64,000 nucleotides of DNA from Oscillospiraceae bacterium (GTDB lineage: Bacteria; Bacillota; Clostridia; Oscillospirales; CAG-272). Shown piece by piece: positions 34,926-43,812 of this stretch; the first letter of the stretch is position 1; every line of letters begins with the position of its first letter. The DNA lies in contig SVSI01000010.1 of assembly GCA_015064385.1 (NCBI GenBank), forward strand, positions 1 through 64,000, in the 5' to 3' direction. The notes beneath the pieces are model-generated. The model did not search any database. It was not told the origin of the DNA and worked only from the letters and a program-made list of their open reading frames with translations. A program made the position numbers and the translations under genes.

Positions 34926-37900
34926 ATGGCTGTAGAAAGAGAGTGGACTCCCGCGCAAAAAAGCGCGATAAATTCAAGACGGGGCGACCTCCTCGTGTCC
35001 GCGGCGGCGGGCTCGGGCAAAACGGCGGTTTTGTGCGAGAGAATTATAAGATCTCTGCTTGACGACGGCTTAAAGGTCTCCGAAATGCTCGTCGTTACGT
35101 ATATGGAAGCGGCGGCCAAGGAGCTTAAAGAGAAAATAGCCAAAGCGATCCGTGAGCAGATGATAAAAACTCCGAACAGAAGCGAGCTTTCGGAACAGCT
35201 TATGCTCCTTCCGAGTGCGGAGATAGGAACTATCCACGGCTTTTGTAATCGCGTAATATCCAAAAACACCGCGGCACTCGGACTCCCGTCGAGCGTCCAC
35301 GTAATAGACGCCGTTGAGAGCAAGGTACTTGCCTCAAGGGTGATGGAGAAGATAATAGAAAGATCGTGTACGGATCCTGCGTTTATCGAGCTTTCCGAAA
35401 ATATGGGCTCCGGCAACGTCTCCGGTCTTGCCAAGGAGCTGCTCGGTTTACGAGTCGAAGCGCAGAACTCCCTTCGCTCGATAGAGATAATTAAGGATTT
35501 TGCCGACGAGTACAGACGTCTTGACGAAAAAAGCTGGCGCGACGGCAAATACGCAAATATCCTTCTCAAAAAGGCCAAAGAGGACCTTTCGCGCATTTTG
35601 AATAATTACGACGCGGCAATGAGCGAAGCCAAAAGCGCTAAAAAGATAGAAACTCTTTCAAAGCTGTGCGCTTGTGTCGAGCGGCTTTTGGAGAGCACGT
35701 CTGATTGGGATGCTTTCGTGTGTGCGGCGCGCTCAAGCGAGTATGCAAGCTGTCTTTTGCTTGCTAACCAGACAGAGAAAAAAGAGCTGACCGATATAAC
35801 GAATTTCGCTATGCCTTTTTCGAGTGTGAAAAAGCTCGCCGATATAAACGCAAGGATACTCGATACTCTTTATATTACGCTGTCCGAGTTTGAAAAAGCG
35901 TTTGCAGAGGAAAAAAGACGGATCGGAGCAGTTGACTTTGCCGATCTTGAAAGAATGGCGTATAAGCTCCTCGTGGACGAAAAGGGCAATCCCACCGAAA
36001 CTGCGCGGGAGATATCGAAAAAATATAAGCAGATATATATAGACGAGTATCAGGATACCAACGCCGTGCAGGACGCGATATTCAAGGCGATCTCAAGCGG
36101 TAACAGATTTATGGTAGGAGATATAAAGCAGAGTATTTACGGCTTCAGAGGTTCGGAGCCAATGATATTTGCCGGATACCGCGACAGCTTTCCTGACTAT
36201 AACGAGAACGATCTCTCAGATAGTCCGCACAGAATATTTCTGTCAAATAATTTCAGGTGCGACCGACCGATCATAGATTTCTCCAACGGTATATTTGAAA
36301 AGCTCTTTAATAACAATAGCGGAAAAATCGCCTATCTTAAGGAGGACGAGCTCAAATTCACCAAGGATAAGGTGGAAAAGGAGCATTACGATAAAGTAAG
36401 GATCCTGCTCGCCGAGAAGGATCCCGAACGCAAGTCGTACGCCGAGGCGATGACCGTGTGTCACGAGATAAAAAATCTGCTTGCTCACGGAGTTGCTCCG
36501 ACAGACATAGCGGTTCTGATGCGCTCTCCCTCGAAGAACATACACGTTTTCAAGGAGGTATTTGAAAAGGAGGGCGTGCCGGTTGACGGCTCCTCAATAA
36601 AGTCGATCTTCGACGTACCCGAGGTGCTTTTCGTTCTGTCGCTCCTTAACTGTATAGATAATCCGCACCGCGACGTCTGGTTTGCGTCCGCGCTATCGGC
36701 AAACATTTTTGATATTACGTTCAACGATCTCATTGAGATCGCGTCGAGCGATAAGGACAGAGGACGTTCGCTGTACGATAAATTCAGATGCTATACCGAA
36801 CAAAATGGCTTCGAAAAGGGTAAAAGACTGCTTGGCTGGCTGGACGTAGCAAGAGAAAAGGCGCGTGGACAGAGCGCCTATGATACTCTGTGTGACGTCT
36901 GTCGCGATTTTGCCGTCTATGCGCTTTGCTCTATGAACGGCAGTGACGGAGAGAAAATATCGAGCTGTGTGGATTCGCTTAAAGACCTTGCACTCAGATA
37001 CGAGAAGAATACTTACAGAGGACTCGGCAGCTTTCTTGCTCTCGTTGAGGACGTCCGAAGTGGCAAGGCGGGAGACGGAATCGAGCCCGAAGTCGAGGAA
37101 AAGAAAAAGGGGGTACAGTTTACCTCCGTTCACAGCTCAAAAGGACTCGAGTTCGAGTACTGCTTCGTTTCTTGTTGCGAAAAGGAGAAAAACACGCAGG
37201 ACGCAAGAGAAAGCGTAGTTTTTCTGAGTACCTTCGGGGCGGCTGTTATGCCTAAAGATAAGGGCGGACGAGTAAAATATTCTTTCCCGATATACGATGC
37301 GATAAAGGAGAGAATATACGAGGACTCGATAGACGAGGAAATGCGTCTTCTCTACGTTGCGCTCACCCGCGCCCGTAAGCGTCTCTACGTTACTGCAGAG
37401 CCGAAGAGTGTCGAAAAAACGCTTGAAAAGGCGTCCGAAATGAGAAAGCTCTGCTCTCCGCGTGTCTTCAAGAAGGATACCCCGTATATACTCTGGATAC
37501 TTTCGACCTTTGACGACGAGTCGAGCGAGGTTACCGTGGAGCGCTCGTGGGTCCCCCCGTACCGCAGGTGGAAAACAGACGGTGCAAACGACGTCAGAAT
37601 ATCGGGTGTTTCCGAAGGCCTTGAAGACGTTTTGGTCGGTCCTTCCGATAATGAGGACGTAATACAAGGCGAGACGGTGCTTCCGATAGAGCTTGAAAAG
37701 ATACGCGAGCGCCTTGAGTACGCTTATCCGTACGATTACGAGCAATCCCTGCCGTCAAAGCTCGCGGTGTCAAAGCTTTTTCCTAGCGTTCTCGATACGG
37801 ACGCGATAGATCTCGTGAAAAGTGAGCTCGAGTTCAGAGATATACCGAGATTTATTTCGGAGAGTGGAAAAGAAGAGATAACGGGAGCTATGCGCGGAAC

Positions 37901-38417
37901 GGCAACTCACGTTTTTATGCAGTTCTGTGACTTTGAAAATGCGGAAAAGCAGGGCGTTGAGGCCGAGCTCGCACGGCTCGTTGATAAGAGCTTTATCGAC
38001 AAAACTACCGCAGATCTCGTTTATATCGACAAGTTGAAAAGATTTTTTGCCTCCGAGCTTTATCTTGAGATAAAATCGGCAAAGAAGGTATGGAGAGAAA
38101 AACGCTTTAACATTATGCTTGACGCTTCCGAGTTTACCGAAAGAGAAGAGCTGAAAAGCGAGCTTTCCGATACGAAGCTCCTCGTTCAGGGTGTTTTTGA
38201 CTGTATGATAGAGCTTTCTGACGGTACGTTGAAGCTTATCGACTATAAGACTGATGCACTCAGCGGAGATCTTGCCGCCGACGAGCAGATGTTCAAAGAC
38301 AGATATACCACACAGCTTTCTTATTATAAACGCGCCTGCGAGATGATGATGGGCAGGGAAATAAAGGAAGCAACGGTATATTCGTTCGGACTCGGAAAAG
38401 AAGTTAAAATAATCTGA
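34926..38417 (+). CDS. addA: ATP-dependent helicase/nuclease subunit AddA
   Basis: The motor and second nuclease of AddAB. The 1163-residue protein shows all UvrD-type motifs: Walker A SAAAGSGKTAVL, GTIHGFC, IYIDEYQDTN, GDIKQSIYGFRG, FTSVHSSKGLEF and LLYVALTRARKRLYV. It ends in a RecB-type nuclease (KLIDYKTDAL). The ribosome-binding site ACGAGGTG precedes the ATG. It is co-transcribed with addB upstream and the toroid protein 14 bp downstream. Confidence 0.97.
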   Translation: MAVEREWTPAQKSAINSRRGDLLVSAAAGSGKTAVLCERIIRSLLDDGLKVSEMLVVTYMEAAAKELKEKIAKAIREQMIKTPNRSELSEQLMLLPSAEIGTIHGFCNRVISKNTAALGLPSSVHVIDAVESKVLASRVMEKIIERSCTDPAFIELSENMGSGNVSGLAKELLGLRVEAQNSLRSIEIIKDFADEYRRLDEKSWRDGKYANILLKKAKEDLSRILNNYDAAMSEAKSAKKIETLSKLCACVERLLESTSDWDAFVCAARSSEYASCLLLANQTEKKELTDITNFAMPFSSVKKLADINARILDTLYITLSEFEKAFAEEKRRIGAVDFADLERMAYKLLVDEKGNPTETAREISKKYKQIYIDEYQDTNAVQDAIFKAISSGNRFMVGDIKQSIYGFRGSEPMIFAGYRDSFPDYNENDLSDSPHRIFLSNNFRCDRPIIDFSNGIFEKLFNNNSGKIAYLKEDELKFTKDKVEKEHYDKVRILLAEKDPERKSYAEAMTVCHEIKNLLAHGVAPTDIAVLMRSPSKNIHVFKEVFEKEGVPVDGSSIKSIFDVPEVLFVLSLLNCIDNPHRDVWFASALSANIFDITFNDLIEIASSDKDRGRSLYDKFRCYTEQNGFEKGKRLLGWLDVAREKARGQSAYDTLCDVCRDFAVYALCSMNGSDGEKISSCVDSLKDLALRYEKNTYRGLGSFLALVEDVRSGKAGDGIEPEVEEKKKGVQFTSVHSSKGLEFEYCFVSCCEKEKNTQDARESVVFLSTFGAAVMPKDKGGRVKYSFPIYDAIKERIYEDSIDEEMRLLYVALTRARKRLYVTAEPKSVEKTLEKASEMRKLCSPRVFKKDTPYILWILSTFDDESSEVTVERSWVPPYRRWKTDGANDVRISGVSEGLEDVLVGPSDNEDVIQGETVLPIELEKIRERLEYAYPYDYEQSLPSKLAVSKLFPSVLDTDAIDLVKSELEFRDIPRFISESGKEEITGAMRGTATHVFMQFCDFENAEKQGVEAELARLVDKSFIDKTTADLVYIDKLKRFFASELYLEIKSAKKVWREKRFNIMLDASEFTEREELKSELSDTKLLVQGVFDCMIELSDGTLKLIDYKTDALSGDLAADEQMFKDRYTTQLSYYKRACEMMMGREIKEATVYSFGLGKEVKII

Positions 38418-38431
38418 CGGGAGATAAAACT

Positions 38432-39610
38432 ATGTCAAATAATTACAGCGGACTTCCCAAAAAGCTTGAGGATGCTCTGAAAAGGTGCGATCTTCTCGTA
38501 GGAGACGAGATACTCGACTATTACTATAACCTTTACGATCCCGAAACGGGCGGCTTTTATTACAGCATCAGCTCAAGAGACCTTGAGGGAATGACTCCCT
38601 TTGCGGAAGGAACGAGATTCGTCCTCGAAAGTCTCGCGGCGGGCGGAATAGGTGTTCCCGATTGGGAAAAGGAAAGAGTCGGAAAATGGATATACGAGCA
38701 TCAGGATAAGGACGACGGATACTTTTACGAGGATATGTGGGGCAAAAGCACTCACGGACCGAGAAAGGACCGCGATCTCACCTACAGCGTTGATATTCTC
38801 CGTAAATACTGCTCGATGGATACAAAATATCCGATCCCCGAGGAAAGAATAAAAAACGACGTAAAAAATGCCGCAGTTCCCGAATATCTTAAAAGCAGGG
38901 AAAACATTATCGCCTATATGGACTCGCTTGACTGGTCAACTAAAAGTATATGGCTGACCGGTCAGAAGCTCTGCTCGGCACTCAGCTTGATCCGTGCGGC
39001 AGGACTTTTTGATACCGTGTCCGAATACGTAGCAGGCAGACAAAATCCCGAAACGGGACTCTGGGGAGAGAGCTGTCAGTGGATGAATACCAACGGCGGT
39101 ATGAAGCTTTCCGTATTTTTCAGAGACACAGATCATCCATATCCGAGAATAGAGACTATGATAGACAGCGTGCTTTCCATCTTCGCGGGAGACACGCCCG
39201 CGCTTCACGCCACGTATATTTGGAATCCATTCGTTCTTCTCGGGGCGGCGCTCAGCTCTATGGAGGGTGAAAGAAAGGTCCTTATGCGCGAAAAGCTGCT
39301 CGATAAGGGTGCGGATATCGTCAATTTCGCCGTTGACAGCGCACTTAAATTAAAGCGCCCCGACGGTGGATTTTCGTCCAACATCGACAAAGCGCAGGCA
39401 ACACAGCAGGGATTTCTTTACGGACTCGGACTGCCCGACGAGAGCGATATGGACGGTACCGTTATTGCGGGACACCGTCTGCGTTCGACTATCCATAATG
39501 TTTTCGGAGTAAAATGCAGCAGTGATTACTATGCAAAATACGCCGACGAGTTCTGGGAAAAGTGCAGAAATAAGCCGAAGGTAGTCAAGACCAAAAAACT
39601 TGAAGGATAA
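38432..39610 (+). CDS. Alpha/alpha-toroid (terpene cyclase/prenyltransferase-like) protein of unknown function
   Basis: 392 residues with repeated helical pairs and GGF/DGG-type turns (PETGGFYYS, KDDGYFYED, NPETGLWGES, RPDGGFSSN). These are typical of the squalene-cyclase/prenyltransferase or glycosyl-hydrolase toroid superfamily. No DxDD or DCTAE cyclase motif is evident, and there is no signal peptide. It sits at the end of the addB-addA transcript, with a terminator right behind it. A catalytic role cannot be assigned; the link to recombination is by position only. Confidence 0.7.
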   Translation: MSNNYSGLPKKLEDALKRCDLLVGDEILDYYYNLYDPETGGFYYSISSRDLEGMTPFAEGTRFVLESLAAGGIGVPDWEKERVGKWIYEHQDKDDGYFYEDMWGKSTHGPRKDRDLTYSVDILRKYCSMDTKYPIPEERIKNDVKNAAVPEYLKSRENIIAYMDSLDWSTKSIWLTGQKLCSALSLIRAAGLFDTVSEYVAGRQNPETGLWGESCQWMNTNGGMKLSVFFRDTDHPYPRIETMIDSVLSIFAGDTPALHATYIWNPFVLLGAALSSMEGERKVLMREKLLDKGADIVNFAVDSALKLKRPDGGFSSNIDKAQATQQGFLYGLGLPDESDMDGTVIAGHRLRSTIHNVFGVKCSSDYYAKYADEFWEKCRNKPKVVKTKKLEG

Positions 39611-39613
39611 AAC

Positions 39614-39640
39614 AAAACCGCCGCGTTCGCGGCGGTTTTT
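39614..39640 (+). terminator. Terminator of the addBA unit
   Basis: AAAACCGCCGC-GTTC-GCGGCGGTTTTTT, 4 nt after the stop codon. Confidence 0.93.
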
Positions 39641-39714
39641 TCATATTTTCCGTTTTGCCCCGTTACAAAGAGCGTTTGCAAAAGGTTAAAATTATCTTAA
39701 AGCGATCTTTTCGC

Positions 39715-39743
39715 TTGACAATCAACTGTTAAAATGTTATTAT
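39715..39743 (+). promoter_or_regulatory. Promoter of the dut-maf-nth unit
   Basis: TTGACA (39715-39720), 17-bp spacer, TATTAT (39738-39743). Confidence 0.82.
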
Positions 39744-39775
39744 TTATGTAAAGATATAAAGAAACCGAAAGGTAG

Positions 39776-40225
39776 ATGAGTAAAATGACAGACGTTAAAA
39801 TAAAGATACTCCGTGAAGGCGTCTCCATCCCCAAATACGCAACGACGGGATCTGCGGCGTTTGACCTTACGTCGGCGTCAAGTGAGCCGATAACGGTTCC
39901 GGCGGGAAAGAGAGTGCTCATTCCCACGGGAATAGCAATATCCATACCGCAAAACACCGTTGCAATAATCAGCGCAAGAAGTGGGCTTTCCTATAAAAAG
40001 GGAATTACCGCCGCAAACGGAATAGGCGTTATCGACAGCGATTACCGCGGCGAGATATTCTTCTCGGCGGCAAATATTTCGGACGAGGATTATACCGTAA
40101 TGCCCGGAGAAAGAGTTGCGCAGATGATGATAATGCCCGTTCTTTCGGCAAATTTTATAGTATGTGACGAGCTTGACGAGACCGACCGCGGAGAGGGCGG
40201 CTTTGGCTCTACGGGAAAGGCGTAA
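39776..40225 (+). CDS. dut: dUTP diphosphatase
   Basis: Hydrolyses dUTP to dUMP, keeping uracil out of DNA. All five trimeric dUTPase motifs are visible: GSAAFDLTS, ISARSGLSYKKGI, NGIGVIDSDYRGEI (catalytic Asp), GERVAQMMI and the C-terminal RGEGGFGSTG. The start is at the ATG at 39776; the ATG at 39785 (MTDVKIKIL) is an equally possible choice given the AAAGG spacing. It is first gene of a DNA and nucleotide housekeeping unit with maf and nth. Confidence 0.96.
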   Translation: MSKMTDVKIKILREGVSIPKYATTGSAAFDLTSASSEPITVPAGKRVLIPTGIAISIPQNTVAIISARSGLSYKKGITAANGIGVIDSDYRGEIFFSAANISDEDYTVMPGERVAQMMIMPVLSANFIVCDELDETDRGEGGFGSTGKA

Positions 40226-40235
40226 GGACGGTAAA

Positions 40236-40820
40236 ATGAAGCTTATACTTGCATCAAAAAGTCCTCGACGTCGCGAGATGTTCGACTCTCTCGGACTTGA
40301 ATACGAGGCATTAAGCACCGAGGTTGATGAGTCACACAGAGGATATATTCCCCCTGCGCGGCTCGTTGAAATACTCTCGCTTCGTAAGGCGGGAGCAACG
40401 GTTGCAGGGCAGGACGATATAGTTATAGCGTCCGATACCGTAGTTGCGCTCGGCAGACGTATATTCGGCAAGCCGAAGGACCGCGCGGACGCGTTTGATA
40501 TGATCAAAACACTTTCGGGAACGGTCCACAAGGTGTATAGCGGATACGCGATAGTGCGCGGGGACGTGCGCCTTAGCGGATCGGTCTGCACGAAGGTCAA
40601 ATTCAGAGAGCTTACCGATAAAGAGATAAACGAGTACGTTGATACTCCCGAGCCGTACGATAAGGCGGGCGGATACGGAATTCAGGAAAACGGCGGATTT
40701 TTCGTCTCTGCGATTAGCGGTGATTTTAATAACGTAGTCGGTATGCCCCTTTCCACGATAGAGAGCGTTATGAGAGAGGGACTCGGAGTATCCCTGCTCG
40801 ATTTCAAGAAGAAGATATGA
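40236..40820 (+). CDS. maf: Maf-family nucleotide pyrophosphatase
   Basis: This family hydrolyses dTTP, UTP or modified nucleotides (house-cleaning) and has been linked to septum arrest. 195 residues with the signature LILASKSPRRREMF, the conserved TEVDESH, IVIASDTVVALG and KAGGYGIQENGGFFV. The ATG at 40236 follows AAGGACGG; the overlap extension into dut is not supported. The stop overlaps the nth start by 4 nt. Confidence 0.94.
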   Translation: MKLILASKSPRRREMFDSLGLEYEALSTEVDESHRGYIPPARLVEILSLRKAGATVAGQDDIVIASDTVVALGRRIFGKPKDRADAFDMIKTLSGTVHKVYSGYAIVRGDVRLSGSVCTKVKFRELTDKEINEYVDTPEPYDKAGGYGIQENGGFFVSAISGDFNNVVGMPLSTIESVMREGLGVSLLDFKKKI

Positions 40821-41464
40821 GTAATAACCTTAAAAAGCTTGCCGCCGAAACGGTACGCCGACTTGAAGAGATATATCCCGAGGCGATCTGTTCTCTTGAG
40901 TACGACGGTCAGCCGTGGAAGCTTCTCGTTATGGGACGTCTGTCTGCACAGTGCACTGACGAGCGCGTGAATATAGTCTGCCGCGAGCTTTTCAAAAAAT
41001 ATCCGACACCCGAGGCGCTTGCAGGCGGCGATATATCGGATATCGAGAAGATAATATTTCCGTGCGGACTTTACAGAGTAAAATCCTCGGATATAAAAAA
41101 ATCGTGCAAATTGCTCGTCGAGGAGTACGGTGGGGTTTTGCCCGATACTATGGAAGATCTCTTGAGATTTCCCGGCGTCGGGCGCAAGGTCGCCAACCTT
41201 CTGCTTGGTGATATTTACAAAAAAAGCGCGGTGGTTACCGATACACACTGCATCCGTATCAGTGCGCGTATAGGACTCACACCGCGTGACGAGAAGAACC
41301 CCGTACGGGTTGAGAGAATACTTTCCGAAATAGTATCCCCCGAAAAGCAGAGCGATCTCTGTCACAGATTCGTTTTGTTCGGAAGACAGACCTGCAGAGC
41401 CAAAAATCCTCTCTGCGACGGCTGTCCGCTTTCGGATATATGCGCGTCCGCTATCGGCGGTTAA
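40817..41464 (+). CDS. nth: Endonuclease III
   Basis: DNA glycosylase/AP lyase that removes oxidised pyrimidines. 215 residues. The helix-hairpin-helix is LLRFPGVGRKVANLLLG, with the catalytic Lys of GRK; the catalytic Asp is in VVTDTHCIRI. The C-terminal 4Fe-4S motif is C-x6-C-x2-C-x5-C (CRAKNPLCDGCPLSDIC). It is translationally coupled to maf, giving a compact dut-maf-nth unit. Confidence 0.96.
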   Translation: MSNNLKKLAAETVRRLEEIYPEAICSLEYDGQPWKLLVMGRLSAQCTDERVNIVCRELFKKYPTPEALAGGDISDIEKIIFPCGLYRVKSSDIKKSCKLLVEEYGGVLPDTMEDLLRFPGVGRKVANLLLGDIYKKSAVVTDTHCIRISARIGLTPRDEKNPVRVERILSEIVSPEKQSDLCHRFVLFGRQTCRAKNPLCDGCPLSDICASAIGG

Positions 41465-41560
41465 TATATTATTTACAGATTCTTAAAAGCATCCGGCTAC
41501 CAAGAAGCCGTACGGAATGCTATAATTACAGCGAAATAAAAATACGGAGTGATTTGTATT

Positions 41561-42031
41561 ATGACTGTCAGTATAGCTATATGGAGTATTGCCGCAGGAA
41601 TGGTGATCGCTATTTTCAGCGTTTACTATAACCGCACTATCCTCGGCTCCTTCGTGCGCACTCTTATAGAGAGCGGCGCGCTTTCCAAGGGCGAGGCGAT
41701 GACTCTTGCAGAGGCGGGATACGAAAAAAGCTTTTTTATTAAAAGAGCACTTAAAAGGGGCGGAATGTTCCGCAAAATAGTTTTTGAGATAGAGGACGAG
41801 ATCATGGTGGCGTCCGAGGGACACTCTTTTTCGGCGAGAAGCAAGCCGATAGACCTCGACACCGCGCGCTTCTACGTTGCAAAGGAAAACAGAATTATGG
41901 CAGAGATGCGCTACGATAACAAGGGCGTGGACGTCTTCGGTATCGTGGTCTCGGTCATACTAATTGCGATTTTTGCGTACCTTGCAACACTTTTCGTTCC
42001 TACACTTCTTGAATATATCAAGGCACTTTGA
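41561..42031 (+). CDS. Small membrane protein, unknown function
   Basis: About 156 residues. One membrane helix at the N-terminus (SIAIWSIAAGMVIAIFSVYY) and one at the C-terminus (GIVVSVILIAIFAYLATLFV) flank a basic cytoplasmic-type middle with SGALSKGEAMTLAEAGY. I do not recognise the family. The ATG at 41561 has GGAG about 11 nt upstream; a GTG four codons earlier is less likely. Together with the MORN gene 40 bp downstream it may form a membrane or cell-envelope pair. Confidence 0.7.
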   Translation: MTVSIAIWSIAAGMVIAIFSVYYNRTILGSFVRTLIESGALSKGEAMTLAEAGYEKSFFIKRALKRGGMFRKIVFEIEDEIMVASEGHSFSARSKPIDLDTARFYVAKENRIMAEMRYDNKGVDVFGIVVSVILIAIFAYLATLFVPTLLEYIKAL

Positions 42032-42071
42032 AGATATTCAAGCTAAAATTTGCGAAAGCAGGTAAAGCGTT

Positions 42072-42935
42072 TTGACAGCATCAAACGGTAAAAACAGCAA
42101 GATCAAAAGGGTGAAAAAATTTTCGCCCGCAAAATATATCGTCGCGATAGGCGTGTTTGCCATAGTGCTCGTGCTTCTTGCGGTAGCGATAATTCATATT
42201 TCGGGCGTCCGCTACGTGAAATACGATATTGACGGCTCGGTGGTCAAATTCCTCGGTAAGGTCGATCGAGACGGAAATTTCATTTCGGGCGACGTTTATT
42301 ATTCGGACGGCACGAAAGCGGAGTATTCGTACGATAAGAATTTGGCAAAAGCAACGCTCAAATACAGCACGGGCGATAAATACGTCGGCGAGGTAGATAA
42401 ATTCCTCAAAAACGGCAAGGGCTATATTGAATTTGCCGATACGAGCATCTATACGGGCGATTTCGTTTATGATAAGATAAGCGGAAAGGGAAGCTTCTAC
42501 TACGCAGGCGGAGATATTTACGAGGGTGATTTCCTCGACGGCATCAAGCACGGAAGCGGAAGCTACACCTGGCCGCTGAACGCCGAGCGTAAGGGAGATA
42601 AGTACGAGGGCGAATATTACGCCGATCTCCGTCACGGAAAGGGTAAATACACCTGGTCAGACGGAAGCGTTTACGAGGGTGAATATCAGAGCGACGTAAA
42701 GCACGGCAAGGGCAAGCTGACATACGCCAACGGAGACGTTTACGAGGGTGATTTTGCGCTTGATATGAGAACGGGATACGGAAAGTACACCTTTGCAAAC
42801 GGAGACGTTTACGAGGGACAGTTTCTGAACAATCAGATAACGGGCGAGGGTACCTATACCTGGGCGGACGGCCATAAGTACACGGGAACCTTTGAGAACG
42901 GAAAGGCAGTAACGTCGGATAATAAAGCGGCGTAA
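42072..42935 (+). CDS. Membrane-anchored MORN-repeat protein
   Basis: 287 residues. A basic N-terminus and one membrane helix (IVAIGVFAIVLVLLAVAIIHI, about residues 23-44) precede about eight MORN repeats (YEGDF..G..HG.G.Y.W.DG pattern). MORN repeats act as membrane-associated scaffolds in other systems. The start is a TTG at 42072 with a weak AGGT upstream, and no in-frame ATG gives the whole helix. It lies between the membrane protein and the Nudix gene. The partner is unknown. Confidence 0.85.
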   Translation: MTASNGKNSKIKRVKKFSPAKYIVAIGVFAIVLVLLAVAIIHISGVRYVKYDIDGSVVKFLGKVDRDGNFISGDVYYSDGTKAEYSYDKNLAKATLKYSTGDKYVGEVDKFLKNGKGYIEFADTSIYTGDFVYDKISGKGSFYYAGGDIYEGDFLDGIKHGSGSYTWPLNAERKGDKYEGEYYADLRHGKGKYTWSDGSVYEGEYQSDVKHGKGKLTYANGDVYEGDFALDMRTGYGKYTFANGDVYEGQFLNNQITGEGTYTWADGHKYTGTFENGKAVTSDNKAA

Positions 42936-42946
42936 AGGAGATTTTT

Positions 42947-43408
42947 ATGTCTGGCTATATTATGGATCTTCGCGGCGAGGTCGGTCACAGACCGCTTCTT
43001 CAGGTCGGCGCGAGCGTTATAGTGGAGGACGAAAAAGGCAGAATACTTCTGCAAAAGAGGGGAGACAATCACCTCTGGGCGTATTCGGGTGGCTCTGTCG
43101 AGCTTGACGAGGTAGTCGAGGACGCGGCAAAGCGCGAGCTTTTTGAGGAGACCGGTCTTCTGGCAAACTCTCTTGAGCTTTTCGGAGTTTTCTCGGGTAA
43201 GGATCTGCACTACGTTTATCCCAACGGAGACGAGGTCTCTAACGTTGATATAGTATTCATCTGCCGCGACTTTTCGGGTACTTTGAAGGCACAGGCGGAC
43301 GAGGTCGATGAGCTTAAATTTTTCGATATCGACTCTTTGCCGAGCGAAATATGGCAACCCGTCAAAGGTGCGATGGAAAAATACGTAAAAATGAGAAAAA
43401 GCAAATAA
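42947..43408 (+). CDS. Nudix hydrolase
   Basis: 153 residues with a complete Nudix box: GSVELDEVVEDAAKRELFEE followed by TGL, giving G-x5-E-x7-REL-x2-EE-x-G. The upstream LLQKRGDNHLWAYSGG matches MutT/NDP-hydrolase types; the substrate is unknown. Ribosome-binding site AAGGAG. The gene ends the dut-to-Nudix plus-strand run, and its stop codon abuts the hairpin-array element. Confidence 0.92.
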   Translation: MSGYIMDLRGEVGHRPLLQVGASVIVEDEKGRILLQKRGDNHLWAYSGGSVELDEVVEDAAKRELFEETGLLANSLELFGVFSGKDLHYVYPNGDEVSNVDIVFICRDFSGTLKAQADEVDELKFFDIDSLPSEIWQPVKGAMEKYVKMRKSK

Positions 43409-43469
43409 AAAATCCCGCAAAAGGAAGGTTCTCATAAGGATGTTTAACTCAATTTGATTCGCAGAAAAC

Positions 43470-43551
43470 AAAGATTAACCCCGACAGATTTTTACAGTCT
43501 GTCGGGGTAATTTTGATTTTAATACTTAAAAAGATAGAAGTCCCATACCCC
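43470..43551 (-). ncRNA. Possible short minus-strand transcript inside the element
   Basis: A promoter-like pair upstream (43557-43585) would start an RNA of about 80 nt. It would end at the strong hairpin ACCCCGACAGA/TCTGTCGGGGT (43478-43508) with a T-rich 3' flank. There is no convincing ORF. This rests on promoter and terminator patterns only. Confidence 0.35.
43478..43520. terminator. Strong hairpin, probably a bidirectional terminator
   Basis: An 11-bp stem ACCCCGACAGA/TCTGTCGGGGT with T-rich flanks on both sides. It can stop plus-strand transcripts from the Nudix gene and minus-strand transcripts entering from the right. Confidence 0.75.
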
Positions 43552-43556
43552 TATTT

Positions 43557-43585
43557 ATGATAACACAAATAGGCAGAGAAAACAA
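43557..43585 (-). promoter_or_regulatory. Promoter-like site inside the hairpin element
   Basis: On the minus strand: TTGTTT (43585-43580), 17-bp spacer, TATCAT (43562-43557). The 14 bases ATGATAACACAAAT (plus strand) are identical to the -10 side of the leader copy 2 promoter at 31432-31445. Confidence 0.4.
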
Positions 43586-43812
43586 GAGTTATATTCCGAC
43601 TTCGTCGGAGTGATATTGTCGCTGTGCGCGACAGTGATATTGAAGCCTTACGGCTTCAGTGATATTTTATTCGCCTATAAAACTCGCGGAGCGAATATCA
43701 CTCGGCGTAAGCCGAATATCACTGCGAAGCAATAGAACTCGCCGCAGGCGAATAAAACTGCCCAACTTCCTTATGAGAAGTTGGGCAAGGCGGGATTTTT
43801 GTTTTATATATC

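Larger units (their letters stand above)
43408..43800. repeat. Symmetric hairpin-array element with inverted ends
   Basis: A non-coding 393-bp block. Both ends carry the same split inverted repeat: AAAAATCCCGC (43408-43418), 10 variable bases, then TTCTCATAAGGA (43429-43440), mirrored at 43768-43779 and 43790-43800. Inside, 43595-43731 is a run of short hairpins. On the left they are joined by GTGATAT and on the right by its complement ATATCAC, around a central TATTCGC...GCGAATA. The last hairpin (GCCCAACTT/AAGTTGGGC) ends with a T-run. A related partial copy is at 1-140. It may be a non-autonomous mobile element or a large structured RNA. Confidence 0.7.

Noticed and set aside
43595..43731. 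CRISPR-like array
   Set aside because: Units are different hairpins with 7-bp linkers, not identical repeats with unique spacers, and no cas gene is near.
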